From contig CABFPE010000217.1 in NCBI GenBank assembly GCA_900660155.1, positions 521,734 to 585,733 of the forward strand: a stretch of DNA of 64,000 bases. The letters are read 5' to 3'. The position numbers were made by a program, and so were the translations under genes. Under the pieces are notes generated by a model. The model worked only from the letters and a program-made list of their open reading frames with translations, ran no database searches and was not told the DNA's origin. Below, piece after piece: positions 38,050-48,810 of this stretch. The DNA comes from Hofstenia miamia (lineage: Eukaryota; Xenacoelomorpha; Acoela; Hofsteniidae). Numbering within the stretch: position 1 is the stretch's first letter; each line of letters opens with the position of its first letter.

Positions 38050-38932
38050 TCTGCAGGAACCTTTTATTGATTGTGAAATAAATCGCGTAGACTCTGCAAA
38101 CTTGAGATTAAAATTTGAAAACTTCTGATCTTGAGCTTTTGGCTACTTGGTCTTCCAAAAACCATCTTGATTTTAGCCCAACCAAGACATGTGGTATTTC
38201 CTTTACTGTATCTCCACCTTCTGATCTGCCTCTCCCTGTGAACTTTTCTCCTCATCATACTCATCTTGGAGCTCAACTTGTTGCTAACTTAAATTGGTCT
38301 GGCCATGTGTCTTTACGCCTCCGCAAAGCTAATTCCTCACTCTTTGCACTCTTCCATAATGTTGAAACTCTCTTTGTTCAAGTCCATTCCTCGCACCATT
38401 CTTCTCTATGCTTCTCCCTGTTGGTGGCCTACTTATTCCTTGTTCCACTCTATGGAACATTTCCAGAAGCATGCCTTCGAATGGATCTCTTGCAATACAA
38501 AAACGCTCTTCTCAAATTCTCTACTCTACTTCTATGCCTGTGATCTCCTCCTGTTCAATCGCTTGCTCACACGCAAAGTGGACCTTGATCCTTTTGATTT
38601 AATTAAGTTCTCTAATTCCCGCTTCAATCGCTCTGATGATGTTTCCACTTTCTCCATTCGTCGTCCCAAGAAACTTCGCACTCTTCACTTGTTTTTCAAT
38701 CGTGCTTATATTGCTGCTATTACATCTTGACTCGCAACCCTCCAACAGCAATTGATTTCGTTGCCCTGCCTTTTTCCAACTACGCCTACTCTTCCATCTG
38801 CTCCTACTTTATCTTCTGTGACTGTCCTCGCTGCCGTAAAACTAATTGTTTTTATATTTTTGTAGTTTCTGCCTTCAGCGGCGAAATAAAGTCATTTATT
38901 ATTATTATTGTTATTATTATTATTATTATTTA
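38050..38932 (+). mobile_element. 5'-truncated non-LTR retrotransposon (LINE) with (ATT)n tail
   Basis: The frames encode the C-terminal part of a LINE reverse transcriptase: LLATWSSKNHLDFSPTKTC (38136 onward), HLGAQLVANLNWSGHVSLRL, KANSSLFALF, then in another frame IPRTILLYASPCWWP (about 38382) and a conserved tail ending FFNRAYIAAITS (38692-38727). The switch of frame near 38375 marks at least one frameshift. The element ends in AATAAAGTCATTTATTATTATT and an (ATT)n run, the 3' microsatellite typical of several LINE clades. Clade (Jockey, CR1, I or kin) cannot be fixed without an alignment. The endonuclease and most of the reverse transcriptase are missing. Confidence 0.8.
38895..38931. repeat. 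(ATT)n tail of the LINE
   Basis: TTATTATTATTATTG followed by more ATT units, directly after the LINE 3' end. Confidence 0.9.
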
Positions 38933-38990
38933 ATTTGCAATACAATTAATAAAGCGGCACCAATTAAGTACCGCAAAGTAAAATTAAAGG

Positions 38991-39029
38991 CATGGACGGC
39001 TAAATAATATTTATCTGGACGCGAGGGAG
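38991..39029 (+). repeat. left terminal inverted repeat of the P element
   Basis: Begins CATGGACGGCTAAATAATAT and continues TTATCTGGACGCGAGGGAG. It pairs with 41011-41048 with few mismatches and one length difference. The CATG start is shared with Drosophila P. Confidence 0.85.
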
Positions 39030-39057
39030 CGTGCGGTTGAATTTAATTGGCGGTTAG

Positions 39058-39068
39058 ATGAGGCCATT
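39058..39068 (+). repeat. 11-bp subterminal inverted repeat, left
   Basis: ATGAGGCCATT, 67 bp inside the left end; exact reverse complement at 40981-40991. Confidence 0.8.
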
Positions 39069-39123
39069 GCATTGATTTGTTTCATCGTTAACTGCAAACA
39101 CTGCGCTATTAGTCGTTTTCGCA

Positions 39124-40659
39124 ATGGTTAATAAATGCATTGTACCCAAATGTAGAAGTGGTTATTCTCACTGTTCACAAAAGGAAGTAACATTTCATTA
39201 ATTTCCTACTCAAAATAAAGATTTACTGAATCAATGGAAACGTTTAATTCCGAGGAAAAACATTATTGTCACTAAGAATTCTGTTTGTTCAAACCACTTT
39301 AATGACTCTGACTTCATAACAGTTAGTCAAAACAAAGAACAGAGAAAAAATGTTGGCGTCCTTAAAAACGGTACCTAACACCAATAGCTGCACCTTCGAT
39401 TTTTCCAATAGGTTTGCGCGTCCTTCTTTTAGAGGTTCAGGACCGTTTATTGCAGAATTTCCACATGTTTACGAACTTTACATGAAGGAAAAAGATCTGC
39501 CATTAAAGATTGCCTATAATCTCAAACCATATACATTTCACCCTAAAAATATTGAACGAACCTCAATGAAGTTGTGCTTATCAGTCTTTTGTGAAAAAAC
39601 TTTAAATGCATTAAAATTTTACAATTCAATGAGTGACGGAAGTACCAACTGGGATGGAACAATTAAGTTTATAGCACTCATTCACCAAATTTGGAGCATC
39701 ACAAATGTGAAAACTGTTTTTAAAGGCAAGCACAAACTTAATTCTTTGTTTGACACTGTTCAAGATCTCCAAGATTGGAAACTTCAATTTTTGGAAAACT
39801 TTGCAGACTGGATACAAGCTTGGTATTCTACTAGTGAAAAATGTTTATGTGAAGCCACTTCTCAAGCCATTCTCTTAAGTTCTCGTTCTTTGATTGAAAT
39901 TTCACAATACTTACGTAAGGAGCAGAATTATTCATATATACTTCTTGGAAATTTTCAATCCGATTTTTTAGAACGAAGATTTTCCAGATATCGCCAATTA
40001 TCATGTGCAAATTATTACATTGCTGTGAAGCAAATTTATGAAAGTGAAGCAAAAATCAAAATTGCCAGTTTGCTAAAAATGAATAACCTTCAGTTACGCA
40101 TTACTGAGACAGAATTCACTTCATCTAAAGAAAAAGGACTATCTAAAGAACAAACTTCTTTACTAAATGATTTGAGTGAAGCGATGAAAGATGACGTTTT
40201 AATTTACTCACTAGAAGAGAACAATTATGCATTGCTTACTTTGTTGCTGGGTACATTTCGTTTTCAATTATTAGGAGCTGCAAGATTTCATGTTCTAACT
40301 GTCTAAATAATTTAAAAATGGTTGATAAAACTTTTCCAGATTTCGACGCAAGCTCCAATTTGCTTGCAATGATTGACAGAGGGAATCTTGTACAGCCAAG
40401 TGATTTTGTATACGCCGTCGTTTGCATTGCATGGCAGATATATATCGCTATGGAAAGACAACCATTATTTGCAAACTTACTCTCATCAAAAAATTCTTTA
40501 TGTGCTTTTGGAATTTTTTTGCCATTGTGCAAAAAGTTTGTTAGTTTTCAATGGAATGTTTGCTGCCCAAGTGATTCAAAATGCTACTTTGACTTAATAA
40601 TTCGAAAATCTTTCAATTGTTTTATTAAAAATTTATTGCAAATGCAAATGCTGATATAA
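39124..40659 (+). pseudogene. P-element transposase relic: THAP finger joined to the C-terminal half
   Basis: From the ATG at 39124: MVNKCIVPKC...W...VCSNHF gives a complete THAP (C2CH) zinc finger, with C-x4-C, 44 positions, then C-x2-H, the invariant Trp in NQWKRL, and FP after a stop codon at 39199-39201. The THAP-terminal LKNG..VP motif spans a frame change near 39372. A long open part (39350-40306) then matches the second half of P/THAP9 transposases: a region with KIAYNLKPYTFHP and KTLNALKFYNS, the IKFI...HKLNSLFD segment, and SDFLERRFSRYRQLSCANYY, whose Glu corresponds to the last catalytic acid. A second frame change near 40225 leads into CIAYFVAGYISF...CKISCSNC and then 40318-40659. 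The N-terminal catalytic half with the two Asp residues is absent, so even without the stops this could not be active. Confidence 0.8.
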
Positions 40660-40980
40660 AATCATTTCAAAAAACAAAGAAAAAAATAGAAAAGCTTCAA
40701 GGTTTATCTGCGATTGAGTGATTAGATTACCTAAAATAGTAATTTTTTCAAATTATTTTTGTGCTGTTTATTTCAATAGTTAATGAAGTATTCATTTTTT
40801 ATTTTGTTATATTAGAGTCAAAACAATATATTTGCTAAAGTATACCGTTAAGTTCAAACAATATATTTGTATGTGGTTAGCTCAGGGTAAAAAATTAGTA
40901 AATGTCTTGAGCATTTTTCGCTCTGATTGTGTTTTGTGGCGTGTAAATAAGGTAAAACAATAATATTTTAACTGTTTGCG

Positions 40981-40991
40981 AATGGCCTCAT
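40981..40991 (-). repeat. 11-bp subterminal inverted repeat, right
   Basis: AATGGCCTCAT, 57 bp inside the right end; reverse complement of 39058-39068. Confidence 0.8.
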
Positions 40992-41010
40992 GTCAACCAG
41001 CTTAGAATTT

Positions 41011-41048
41011 CTCCTTCACGTCCAGATAAATACATTTAGGAGTCCATG
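41011..41048 (-). repeat. right terminal inverted repeat of the P element
   Basis: In reverse complement begins CATGGACTCCTAAATGTATT and continues TATCTGGACGTGAAGGAG, pairing with 38991-39029. Confidence 0.85.
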
Positions 41049-41164
41049 ACCTAACTCGCGAAATTTGCTTTATCAAATGCCGATGATAATGATTGAAATT
41101 ATAGCTTAAAATTGTTTATTTATCTTTGAAGTTGATAATTACTAGAAAGTTGAGAATTATTTCT

Positions 41165-41375
41165 CCGACAAAAAAGTTGGTCGGAGCACCCTGCTACACG
41201 GACAACTTTTGTCATTTAATTACTTCACGACTAAAGTTGGCGAAAGGGGTGCTACACTAACAATTTTTATTGTCCAATTTTTGTTGGACGGAACGGACAA
41301 CTTTTGTCGCCAACTTTAGTTGGACCGAATGAACAACTTTAGTCTAGATAATTACTCCCGATTTTAGTTGTGTAA
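41165..41375. repeat. palindrome-rich block with iterated ACAACTTTWGTC motif
   Basis: About 210 bp contains CCGAC...GTCGG (41166-41183), GACTAAAGTTGGCGA and its partner CGCCAACTTTAGT, the perfect palindrome CCAACTTTAGTTGG, GTCCAA...TTGGAC and three copies of an AACAACTTT/GACAACTTTTGTC word. GCTACACGGACAA and GCTACACTAACAA are direct repeats. It ends at the contig join at 41376. Probably part of a fold-back or MITE-like repeat; family unknown. Confidence 0.6.
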
Positions 41376-41376
41376 N
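41376..41376. other. single-N contig join
   Basis: Isolated n between the palindromic block and hAT coding fragments. Confidence 0.85.
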
Positions 41377-41775
41377 AGGAGATTGGCCAAAATGCGCCAT
41401 CATACTTCATTGAGGCTGTTACCAAGCGCTTGGAAATGGCAATGGAACCAGCAGCATATCTACTTGATCATCAATTTCATGGTGAAAAATTGACACATTT
41501 GATGAAGTGAAAGAGGCCACAACCTACATCACGCAATTCGGCGGAGAGGCTTTTCTGTCGGAACTGTCGGAAACTTCCACCCTATACTGAATAGCTCTTT
41601 TCAGATTCGTATGCCAGGGTAGACGCAGATGCATGGTGGAGAAGTGGGCTTATGCTTGGATTCGATGCCCAATTGGTGGAGTTCGCATCTGGTTTGGTGA
41701 TCGCAGTCTGTTCAAGTGCGGGTCTGGAGCGGAGCTTCTCCACAATGGGATTCACATACGGGAAACTAAGGAGCA
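41377..41775 (+). pseudogene. hAT transposase fragment, middle and C-terminal dimerisation region
   Basis: A 399-bp contig between single Ns. Frames encode SYFIEAVTKRLEMAMEPAAY and LLDHQFHGEKL, then FDEVKEATTYITQFGGEAFL, then ADAWWRSGLMLGFDAQLVEF and SSAGLERSFSTMGFTYGKL. The last is the hallmark hAT C-terminal dimerisation motif (paired Trp, SSA..ERSFS). Three frames are used, so frameshifts are present. It is a different lineage from the relic at 35226. Confidence 0.8.
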
Positions 41776-41776
41776 N
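41776..41776. other. single-N contig join
   Basis: Isolated n separating two hAT pieces that are not in protein order. Confidence 0.85.
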
Positions 41777-41961
41777 AAACCTGTTACAGCTAAAGTGACA
41801 TCGGTTATCAATTTTCTCGGGAACTCTCAAACCTGTTCAGAGGACTTAGCCGAGAGAGGAATGACTCGGCCCCCGATTCATTGTGAAACCCGCTGGAACA
41901 GCTATCTGGAAGTATTTCTTTTCTTCCTGGATAACTGGGCACAAATTGCAGAAATTATAAA
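41777..41961 (+). pseudogene. hAT transposase fragment, upstream core region
   Basis: A 185-bp contig up to the large gap encodes TAKVTSVINFLGNSQTCSED, then PPIHCETRWNSYLEVFLFFL and DNWAQIAEII. C.TRWNS is the conserved motif following the second catalytic Asp in many hAT transposases and should lie upstream of the motifs at 41377-41775. Here it is downstream, so the contigs are misordered or two copies are involved. Open throughout, truncated by the gap. Confidence 0.8.
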
Positions 41962-42961
41962 NNNNNNNNNNNNNNNNNNNNNNNNNNNNNNNNNNNNNNN
42001 NNNNNNNNNNNNNNNNNNNNNNNNNNNNNNNNNNNNNNNNNNNNNNNNNNNNNNNNNNNNNNNNNNNNNNNNNNNNNNNNNNNNNNNNNNNNNNNNNNNN
42101 NNNNNNNNNNNNNNNNNNNNNNNNNNNNNNNNNNNNNNNNNNNNNNNNNNNNNNNNNNNNNNNNNNNNNNNNNNNNNNNNNNNNNNNNNNNNNNNNNNNN
42201 NNNNNNNNNNNNNNNNNNNNNNNNNNNNNNNNNNNNNNNNNNNNNNNNNNNNNNNNNNNNNNNNNNNNNNNNNNNNNNNNNNNNNNNNNNNNNNNNNNNN
42301 NNNNNNNNNNNNNNNNNNNNNNNNNNNNNNNNNNNNNNNNNNNNNNNNNNNNNNNNNNNNNNNNNNNNNNNNNNNNNNNNNNNNNNNNNNNNNNNNNNNN
42401 NNNNNNNNNNNNNNNNNNNNNNNNNNNNNNNNNNNNNNNNNNNNNNNNNNNNNNNNNNNNNNNNNNNNNNNNNNNNNNNNNNNNNNNNNNNNNNNNNNNN
42501 NNNNNNNNNNNNNNNNNNNNNNNNNNNNNNNNNNNNNNNNNNNNNNNNNNNNNNNNNNNNNNNNNNNNNNNNNNNNNNNNNNNNNNNNNNNNNNNNNNNN
42601 NNNNNNNNNNNNNNNNNNNNNNNNNNNNNNNNNNNNNNNNNNNNNNNNNNNNNNNNNNNNNNNNNNNNNNNNNNNNNNNNNNNNNNNNNNNNNNNNNNNN
42701 NNNNNNNNNNNNNNNNNNNNNNNNNNNNNNNNNNNNNNNNNNNNNNNNNNNNNNNNNNNNNNNNNNNNNNNNNNNNNNNNNNNNNNNNNNNNNNNNNNNN
42801 NNNNNNNNNNNNNNNNNNNNNNNNNNNNNNNNNNNNNNNNNNNNNNNNNNNNNNNNNNNNNNNNNNNNNNNNNNNNNNNNNNNNNNNNNNNNNNNNNNNN
42901 NNNNNNNNNNNNNNNNNNNNNNNNNNNNNNNNNNNNNNNNNNNNNNNNNNNNNNNNNNNNN
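41962..42961. other. assembly gap of 1000 N
   Basis: Exactly 1000 Ns, a conventional placeholder, so true size is unknown. Confidence 0.98.
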
Positions 42962-42962
42962 T

Positions 42963-42982
42963 AATATATATATATATATATG
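42963..42982. repeat. (TA)n microsatellite at the gap edge
   Basis: TA run directly after the gap. Confidence 0.9.
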
Positions 42983-43968
42983 TACTGGTTATAATCTTAA
43001 GACTTTGAATATTTTTATGAAAACTTTTATTGCTCTTATCGCGACATTTTTCGACAAACATTGTTGTCATCTTCAAGCATTTGTAGCAATGTTCTCGAAT
43101 TTTTTTCCTTAAATGTTTTTGATCTTTAATAAATGTTTACATTTAATTGATGTCATCCGATAGCTTTCTATTTTCTATATAACAAAATTAAAAAGAATGT
43201 TAATTTTTTACATGAAGATATGCAATATTTTATATTTTCTTCTATATTATATTTGTCTTTCTCTTTCAAAAGTATAAGTTAAATTTATATTCATTAATAT
43301 CTGGGATTGTAGTCAAGTAAAATTGTTCCATTTTTTGGAAAAAACTAAAATTTAATTTAAGAGGAACTCAGTATCTACAATAGGCAATTTAAGAGGTATT
43401 CTTTATNTCTTTATGGAAACAGCGTAAACTACAAAAATGAATTTTTAGCGATTGTATATTTTATACAATTTTCCTTCGATTTTTACCAAAACCGACAAAT
43501 TTTTTCATTTGAAAAATACTTTTGTACCACTACCAATCCTAAGTTCTACAAAAAAAATACTTTGTCCGTAGGTGGGGACACACAGGGCATGTGTCACCTT
43601 CTGAAACTGAAAGATGAAAAAAAATTAAATATCTATTCTTGCAAGCATTAAAATCAAGGAAATCCATAGTTTATAGGTCATCTCATGTAAATTTGGCACA
43701 AGCAATAAAAACTTTTGTCCATAGCGTAGAAGTCATTTATTCTATAGTATAGTTAACCAAATCTGTTATTCATTTTATTCATTTTAAACATTTTTTATAA
43801 TTATTTTAAATACTGAATTCCTAAGTTAGTAATGTCCACTACATGGTCTACTAATCTGTTGAGATTTTAGTTGTATGTAATGTTTATCTAATGATAATTT
43901 TTTCACACAAATTTGTATTTTGTTTATCAATTAGTTTTTAAATCATTAAATAATGAAAATTATATATG
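42983..43968. other. AT-rich stretch without a recognisable gene
   Basis: Includes a single-N join at 43407; nothing else supported. Confidence 0.55.
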
Positions 43969-44406
43969 CAGAGATGGAAATGGCTCGGGTCGGTCGACAT
44001 GGAAAGGTGGGGCGAGGCCGTCGGGTCGGGTATATGGAAAAGTACAGATTTGAGTATAAAAAAACTTAACTATCAATTGTCAATTTTAGCTCTTGGTGAG
44101 ACATGATTTTATACAATAACAGCAACAGGATCTTTTTGATCAGATTTTTTATGAATAAACTTTATAGAGTTATGATTGAATTTCATTTTCCTATGTATTG
44201 GCATCATGTTCGTTATTTTATCCCTATTGGCAGTAAATAATAGAGATGACATTTGGAATAGTGATTCGGTGCCTTCTTGGCAGCAAGGGATTCAAAGTAT
44301 TTGCCAGGGTAGTGTAGCGTGGGTAATTGTGGGGCAAATGTCAACACGTAAAAATGCAGTAGGGTACAAATTCTGTGGGGGCGGGGCAGGCCCACTTCCA
44401 TCTCTG
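43969..44406. mobile_element. hAT-like MITE with CAGAGATGG ends
   Basis: Left end CAGAGATGGAAATGG, right end in reverse complement CAGAGATGGAAGTGG (one mismatch in 15). Just inside the left end GGTCGG/GGGTCGG is repeated four times in 60 bp; the right subterminal DNA is also GC-rich (CCCCGCCCC in reverse complement). The interior is AT-rich and without transposase motifs. The flanking octamers do not match, so superfamily is inferred from end structure only. Confidence 0.65.
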
Positions 44407-45996
44407 GTACATCAAGGCGTAAAAACGATTATTTTTGCACATGTTTTACTACTTACATGATCAAAATTTAAAGCTGTATTTTGCAAATTCGATCTTTCTT
44501 GTGCTAAGGACGCATAAAACGAAAAAATGCCCTACAGATATATCATCCTGTCTGCACCTGCATTTTTTTGTGATATTATCATTTTAATATCGAAATGAAA
44601 GTAATTAATGAGAAATAAAAATTGAAATATGTGTACAAGCTATCTATGACATGCCTCTACAGTTAGTTTTGAATGAAATGTGTGTAGTTCTACTTAAAAC
44701 AATTGAAAGGGTCTATTGTGAGGACTATGTGAATTAAAAAAATTCGATATATTTTCCCCGCTTGCATCCTACTCAACGAAGGAAGAAAGCTCCTTCATTG
44801 ATTTCAGGTGATTCTCCACTATGATATCGATTAGAAATTCAATATATAATATGTAATTATTTTCATGCTTGTACATGCATATATTTGCGATTGAAGACAG
44901 ACTCTACAAACAATTGCTTTGGTTTTTCACACATTTAGATCAATAAAGAACTATCAGGTCACAGAATTATCAATCATCAAATTATAGTCATTCATTCCAA
45001 GTCTTCTAATAAATTCAAAAATTTGGATTTTCTCATGCTTAAATAACATAACAACAATTTACTTAATGTAATTTTAAGTATAAATATTTTATTATCTCAA
45101 TCTTCTATTGAAATTCGACCTGAACTATTTGAGCATAAGTGTAAAGGAATTTACGTTTTAAAATCATGACTATTTCATTAGAAGGAATTGAATGCACCTT
45201 GCTCCGAATGTTCACAATTGTAAATATGTGCTTTCTTATGGCAAATGTATAAATAACTCGTTTTTTGTCAATATATTTATGACATAAAATTTGACTTAGA
45301 ATAGTCAGTCTTTTATTGCAACTGCACTTTTAATAGAGACCTTTCTTGTTTTCCTACAAATGCAATCTCAAGATATTTCCTAAATATACCAAAATACCAT
45401 TGCTAGATCTCTGACAGAGACATTCCAAGATTTCATATTACAAACATTAGACGAGGGCTGGCCCGACCCGTCCCCCCGTTTACACATTATGCGCATACCC
45501 CTGAATAAAATACCGCGGTATCGGTTTCGATATCTGTATACCCCCGGGCACTAATTGATACATCTACAATTTGTTCAATTTATTACCAAACACACATAGC
45601 CATGAGTTTTGAACTTTTCTAAAGAAGTGTATAAACACATTAACGGTCGCCTACAAAAATGATAGGCAATTTTCTTGTAATAAAGCCTTCTCTTTTCACT
45701 CAAAGGATAAATTGAGAAGATTCCCTATCATTTTAGCCAATTGTAAGCAATTCAAGATCGTATTGCTAAAATTACAAAGTACTCGTAGCCAAACAAGAGT
45801 ATTGAATGATATAGTCATGGCAATCCAATCGACAAACATTGAATTGCAAAGTTTTTTTTTATTTTACAGATTGTAGAACGTATGCATGCATCTTTGAAGT
45901 AAATTTACCTTCATTCTTAAATGCACCAAGAGCGTTAATTGAAGACTCATTTTATCAATTAATAGTTTTACTAGAGACTTTTGCAATTTTTTCTTC

Positions 45997-46000
<4 letters not shown>
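44407..46000. other. stretch without a recognisable gene; one GC-rich island
   Basis: At 45451-45552 there is a GC-rich island (GAGGGCTGGCCCGACCCG ... CCCCCGGGCACTA). Its right edge, in reverse complement TAGTGCCCGGGGGTA, looks like a hAT terminus, but no matching left end or duplication is seen. Confidence 0.45.

Positions 46001-46032
<32 letters not shown>
46001..46032. repeat. (TA)n microsatellite
   Basis: Perfect TA run. Confidence 0.95.
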
Positions 46033-46035
<3 letters not shown>

Positions 46036-48557
46036 AAAACACTTTTCTAACAAAATCACAAATAGACTTTAGACATCTTCTTGAGATTAGTCCCTATAAT
46101 TGTGTCCTAGAAATTTGGGTAAAATGCGATGCGAATACGAAAGAGAAGTTTTTAGTGTTTTAGCGATACACTCTAAAAAACTGGAGGTAAGGGAGCAAAT
46201 TTGTGGCGTAGAATGCAATATTGAATAAGGCTTTTCAAAATATAATTCTAAGGCAATTTAAGTAAAAATTTGAACGTGTACAATTAATTAGAAAATTGCA
46301 ATAAAAATTCTGATGGCAAATGGTGGCAGAAATAACAGATATTAGCAAAATCATATCAGAATAGTAAAGCGGAATATCTTTGAGATTATTTGTGTTTTAC
46401 TCCAATTCACAAGAGACCGCGGTAAGTGGTTAATGGGAAGGCATTTTAAGCATATTGCCCCGGGAATACAAAACTGTTTCTTAGTTCAAAATTGAATTAC
46501 ATAAATCTTATTTTGGCAAAATCGATACATTTCAATGCAATTCTTTCAGATATAACAAAATAATTCCCAAAATTACATACTGAAACAACAATTAACAATA
46601 ATAACCTTTTAGCAATAATTTACAAAGTTATATGTTTGTTAAACTTTAAAGAATAAGCAAACATTTCAGGTTCCCACTAAAATCCAAGGACAGTCACAAG
46701 GAAGATTTCTAAAAAGTTGACGTTCAGTCTGCGTACTTTTTTCTAGACTATAGACAATAATGACAGCTATTCATAGTACCAATGTCTATCGAATTTTAAG
46801 CAATTTCGTTTAAAAGAGTGTATTTAATCGCTTGTTACTTTTCTGAGAAATAATGGAAATTATTTTTTTCAGTATTAGATGTAGCAAAATTCTACACTTT
46901 CATAGGAATTTTTTTGCATTTCTATGGACGAATTAAGTTACCTTTTTTGAAAGTCCGAGACAAATTTTCATGAAGTTAAACAGCATATTCGAACGAAAGG
47001 ATGGACCCTAAACACCGCCATTTTATTGAAATCAGTAATCGTTGTATACGAAAAAGACAAGATGTTGCAAAATTTTAGTTCATTTAAGATTAAAAACAAG
47101 TTGAGAAATTGAGACTCGAAATATTTTAAAAGTCAAAGCAAATTTATTGCTTAAATGTATATAAAAACTATAAACCAACACATGACAAAAATATTTATAA
47201 AACTATTTAAATATGCAATATTAAAAAAATTATTTATTATAAAAGCGTGTAAGCGACTTAGAATCATCAATATTATACTGGTCATAAGCACATACAGTGA
47301 TTAGTTCATTAACCTTTCATACTCCCTTTCATACTAAATAAATCTGCAATCGTTTAATATTTTTACCTTAAATTTTAAGACTTTTCCTTTAATATTATGT
47401 GGAATAAGACCAAGTATATTTTCATCCTCAACAACTGATGGCCTGGAAATATTGAAGAAAAATATTTTTTAAATATAATTAATGCGATATACCATTGTTT
47501 TATAAATTCTTCATAACAAAACTAGGGTCGAATTGGATTAAATCTGAGCCTGTGACATACTTTCTCTAGACTGAAAATTTAGTTAAGACATTTATTACAT
47601 AATTCTGTTTTCACCCTAAAAATAATGACGTTATCAAAAACAATGGTACCATTTTGTTGAGAATGTAATGAAAAATGTTTGCACAGTTTCAAGTTCAAAG
47701 CATTTTTTGTTCAAAAGTTATGGAGTGGATGAGTCCGCCCCTGCCATTTTGTGGAGCCCCAAAAGGGAAAAGCGTGGTACGTATTTATTTGTTTATGAAA
47801 TGATCAGTTATTTTATAACTATTACAATTAAATGAAAGATCCCAGATGATGTGGTAAAATTTTCTGCCACATGTCGGTTTTAAAAATGGCGATTGCAATT
47901 GAGATTTCCCCTCTTAATTAAGGTTCATTTGTAGACCTGAACAGATGAGAACTTATAGAAACTTGACATTGAGATTTTTTGATATTTGTCAGTTGGAATG
48001 GCATTTCCTCTTCTGTCAATTGTGGATTTGACAGGCTAACAAAATATGTCTACTTTCGAGTGCGGAGTGCATTTATCATGATTACTGAAGGAATATTTCA
48101 TTTCTCGAGGCATTTTTGTAAGAAATAATGATTGTTTCTGGTATATCCATTTAATAGTGCCTTTAAGCTATTCATCTACAATAGAAAATATTTGTTTTAA
48201 TAATTTGCGACGATCGTCATCGATTAGAATCTGTCATAAAGAACGGTTACTTACTCGAATAAATCTATGAGAAACAAAAATCACATACAATAAAAACAAA
48301 CTTTTACTCGAACAAATCATTCAGAAACAAAAATCCCATACAATAAAAAACAAACCTTCACAAGTTTGCTCAAACTCCTCATCATAAATATTATTGTAAC
48401 ATTATACTAAAATCTTAGAAATTGATTTCTTTATTTAATGAGCGATGCATTACCACGTAAGAAATGGTATACTTTTGCAACTAGTTTTAAAATTTCCCAT
48501 CAATTTCTTAAAATAGATAGCACTTAAACTAGCTAGTTTAAAAAGGGTTGGAGTGGA

Positions 48558-48562
<5 letters not shown>
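46033..48562. other. AT-rich stretch without a recognisable gene
   Basis: No supported coding frame or repeat end. Confidence 0.55.

Positions 48563-48629
<67 letters not shown>
48563..48629. repeat. compound (TA)n(GA)n microsatellite
   Basis: About 50 bp of TA then 17 bp of GA, merging into the Tc1 fragment. Confidence 0.95.
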
Positions 48630-48810
48630 TCCTGGAAAAAGGACGGAAGAACAAAGACGTCTTCCAAAACCTCTCAATCAGCTCTTGTGTGCCTTTCAAA
48701 GCTAAATGCCAGGAAAACTTCCGAGAAACTTTACAAGGAATGGGCTGATGGTCACCTCGTGATAGCAAGAACTGTGCGAAACATCCTGAATAAATACTCA
48801 ATTGGGACTT
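48622..48810 (+). pseudogene. Tc1-like transposase fragment, DNA-binding region
   Basis: The frame encodes SPGKKDGRTKTSSKTS, CLSKLNARKTSEKLYKEWA and ARTVRNILNKYSI. This is the linker after the GRP-type box and the second helix-turn-helix of Tc1/mariner transposases (Tc1 consensus ...KTS..L...RTVRNILNK.G). The first helix-turn-helix and the DDE domain are absent; the left edge is the GA microsatellite. A short dead fragment, from a different subfamily than the copy at 25266. Confidence 0.65.

Larger units (their letters stand above)
38991..41048 (+). mobile_element. P-element derivative, internally deleted, both ends present
   Basis: Imperfect terminal inverted repeats of 38-39 bp (CATGGAC..CTAAAT..TATTTATCTGGACG) lie at 38991-39029 and 41011-41048. 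An 11-bp motif ATGAGGCCATT is repeated in inverted orientation inside each end (39058-39068 and 40981-40991), echoing the 11-bp internal inverted repeats of Drosophila P. Between them is a transposase relic with a THAP finger and the C-terminal half. Octamers directly outside (ATTAAAGG and ACCTAACT) do not match, so the 8-bp duplication is lost or the termini extend slightly further. The element inserted close to the LINE tail. Total length about 2.06 kb, shorter than a full P element. Confidence 0.85.

Noticed and set aside
41633-43076. Very long frames on both strands across the first gap
   Set aside because: They are open only because Ns contain no stops; just the hAT fragments before the gap are real signal.
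44176-44460. 94-codon frame with a hydrophobic N-terminus
   Set aside because: Lies within the MITE at 43969-44406 and reads through its GC-rich right terminus; not a host gene.
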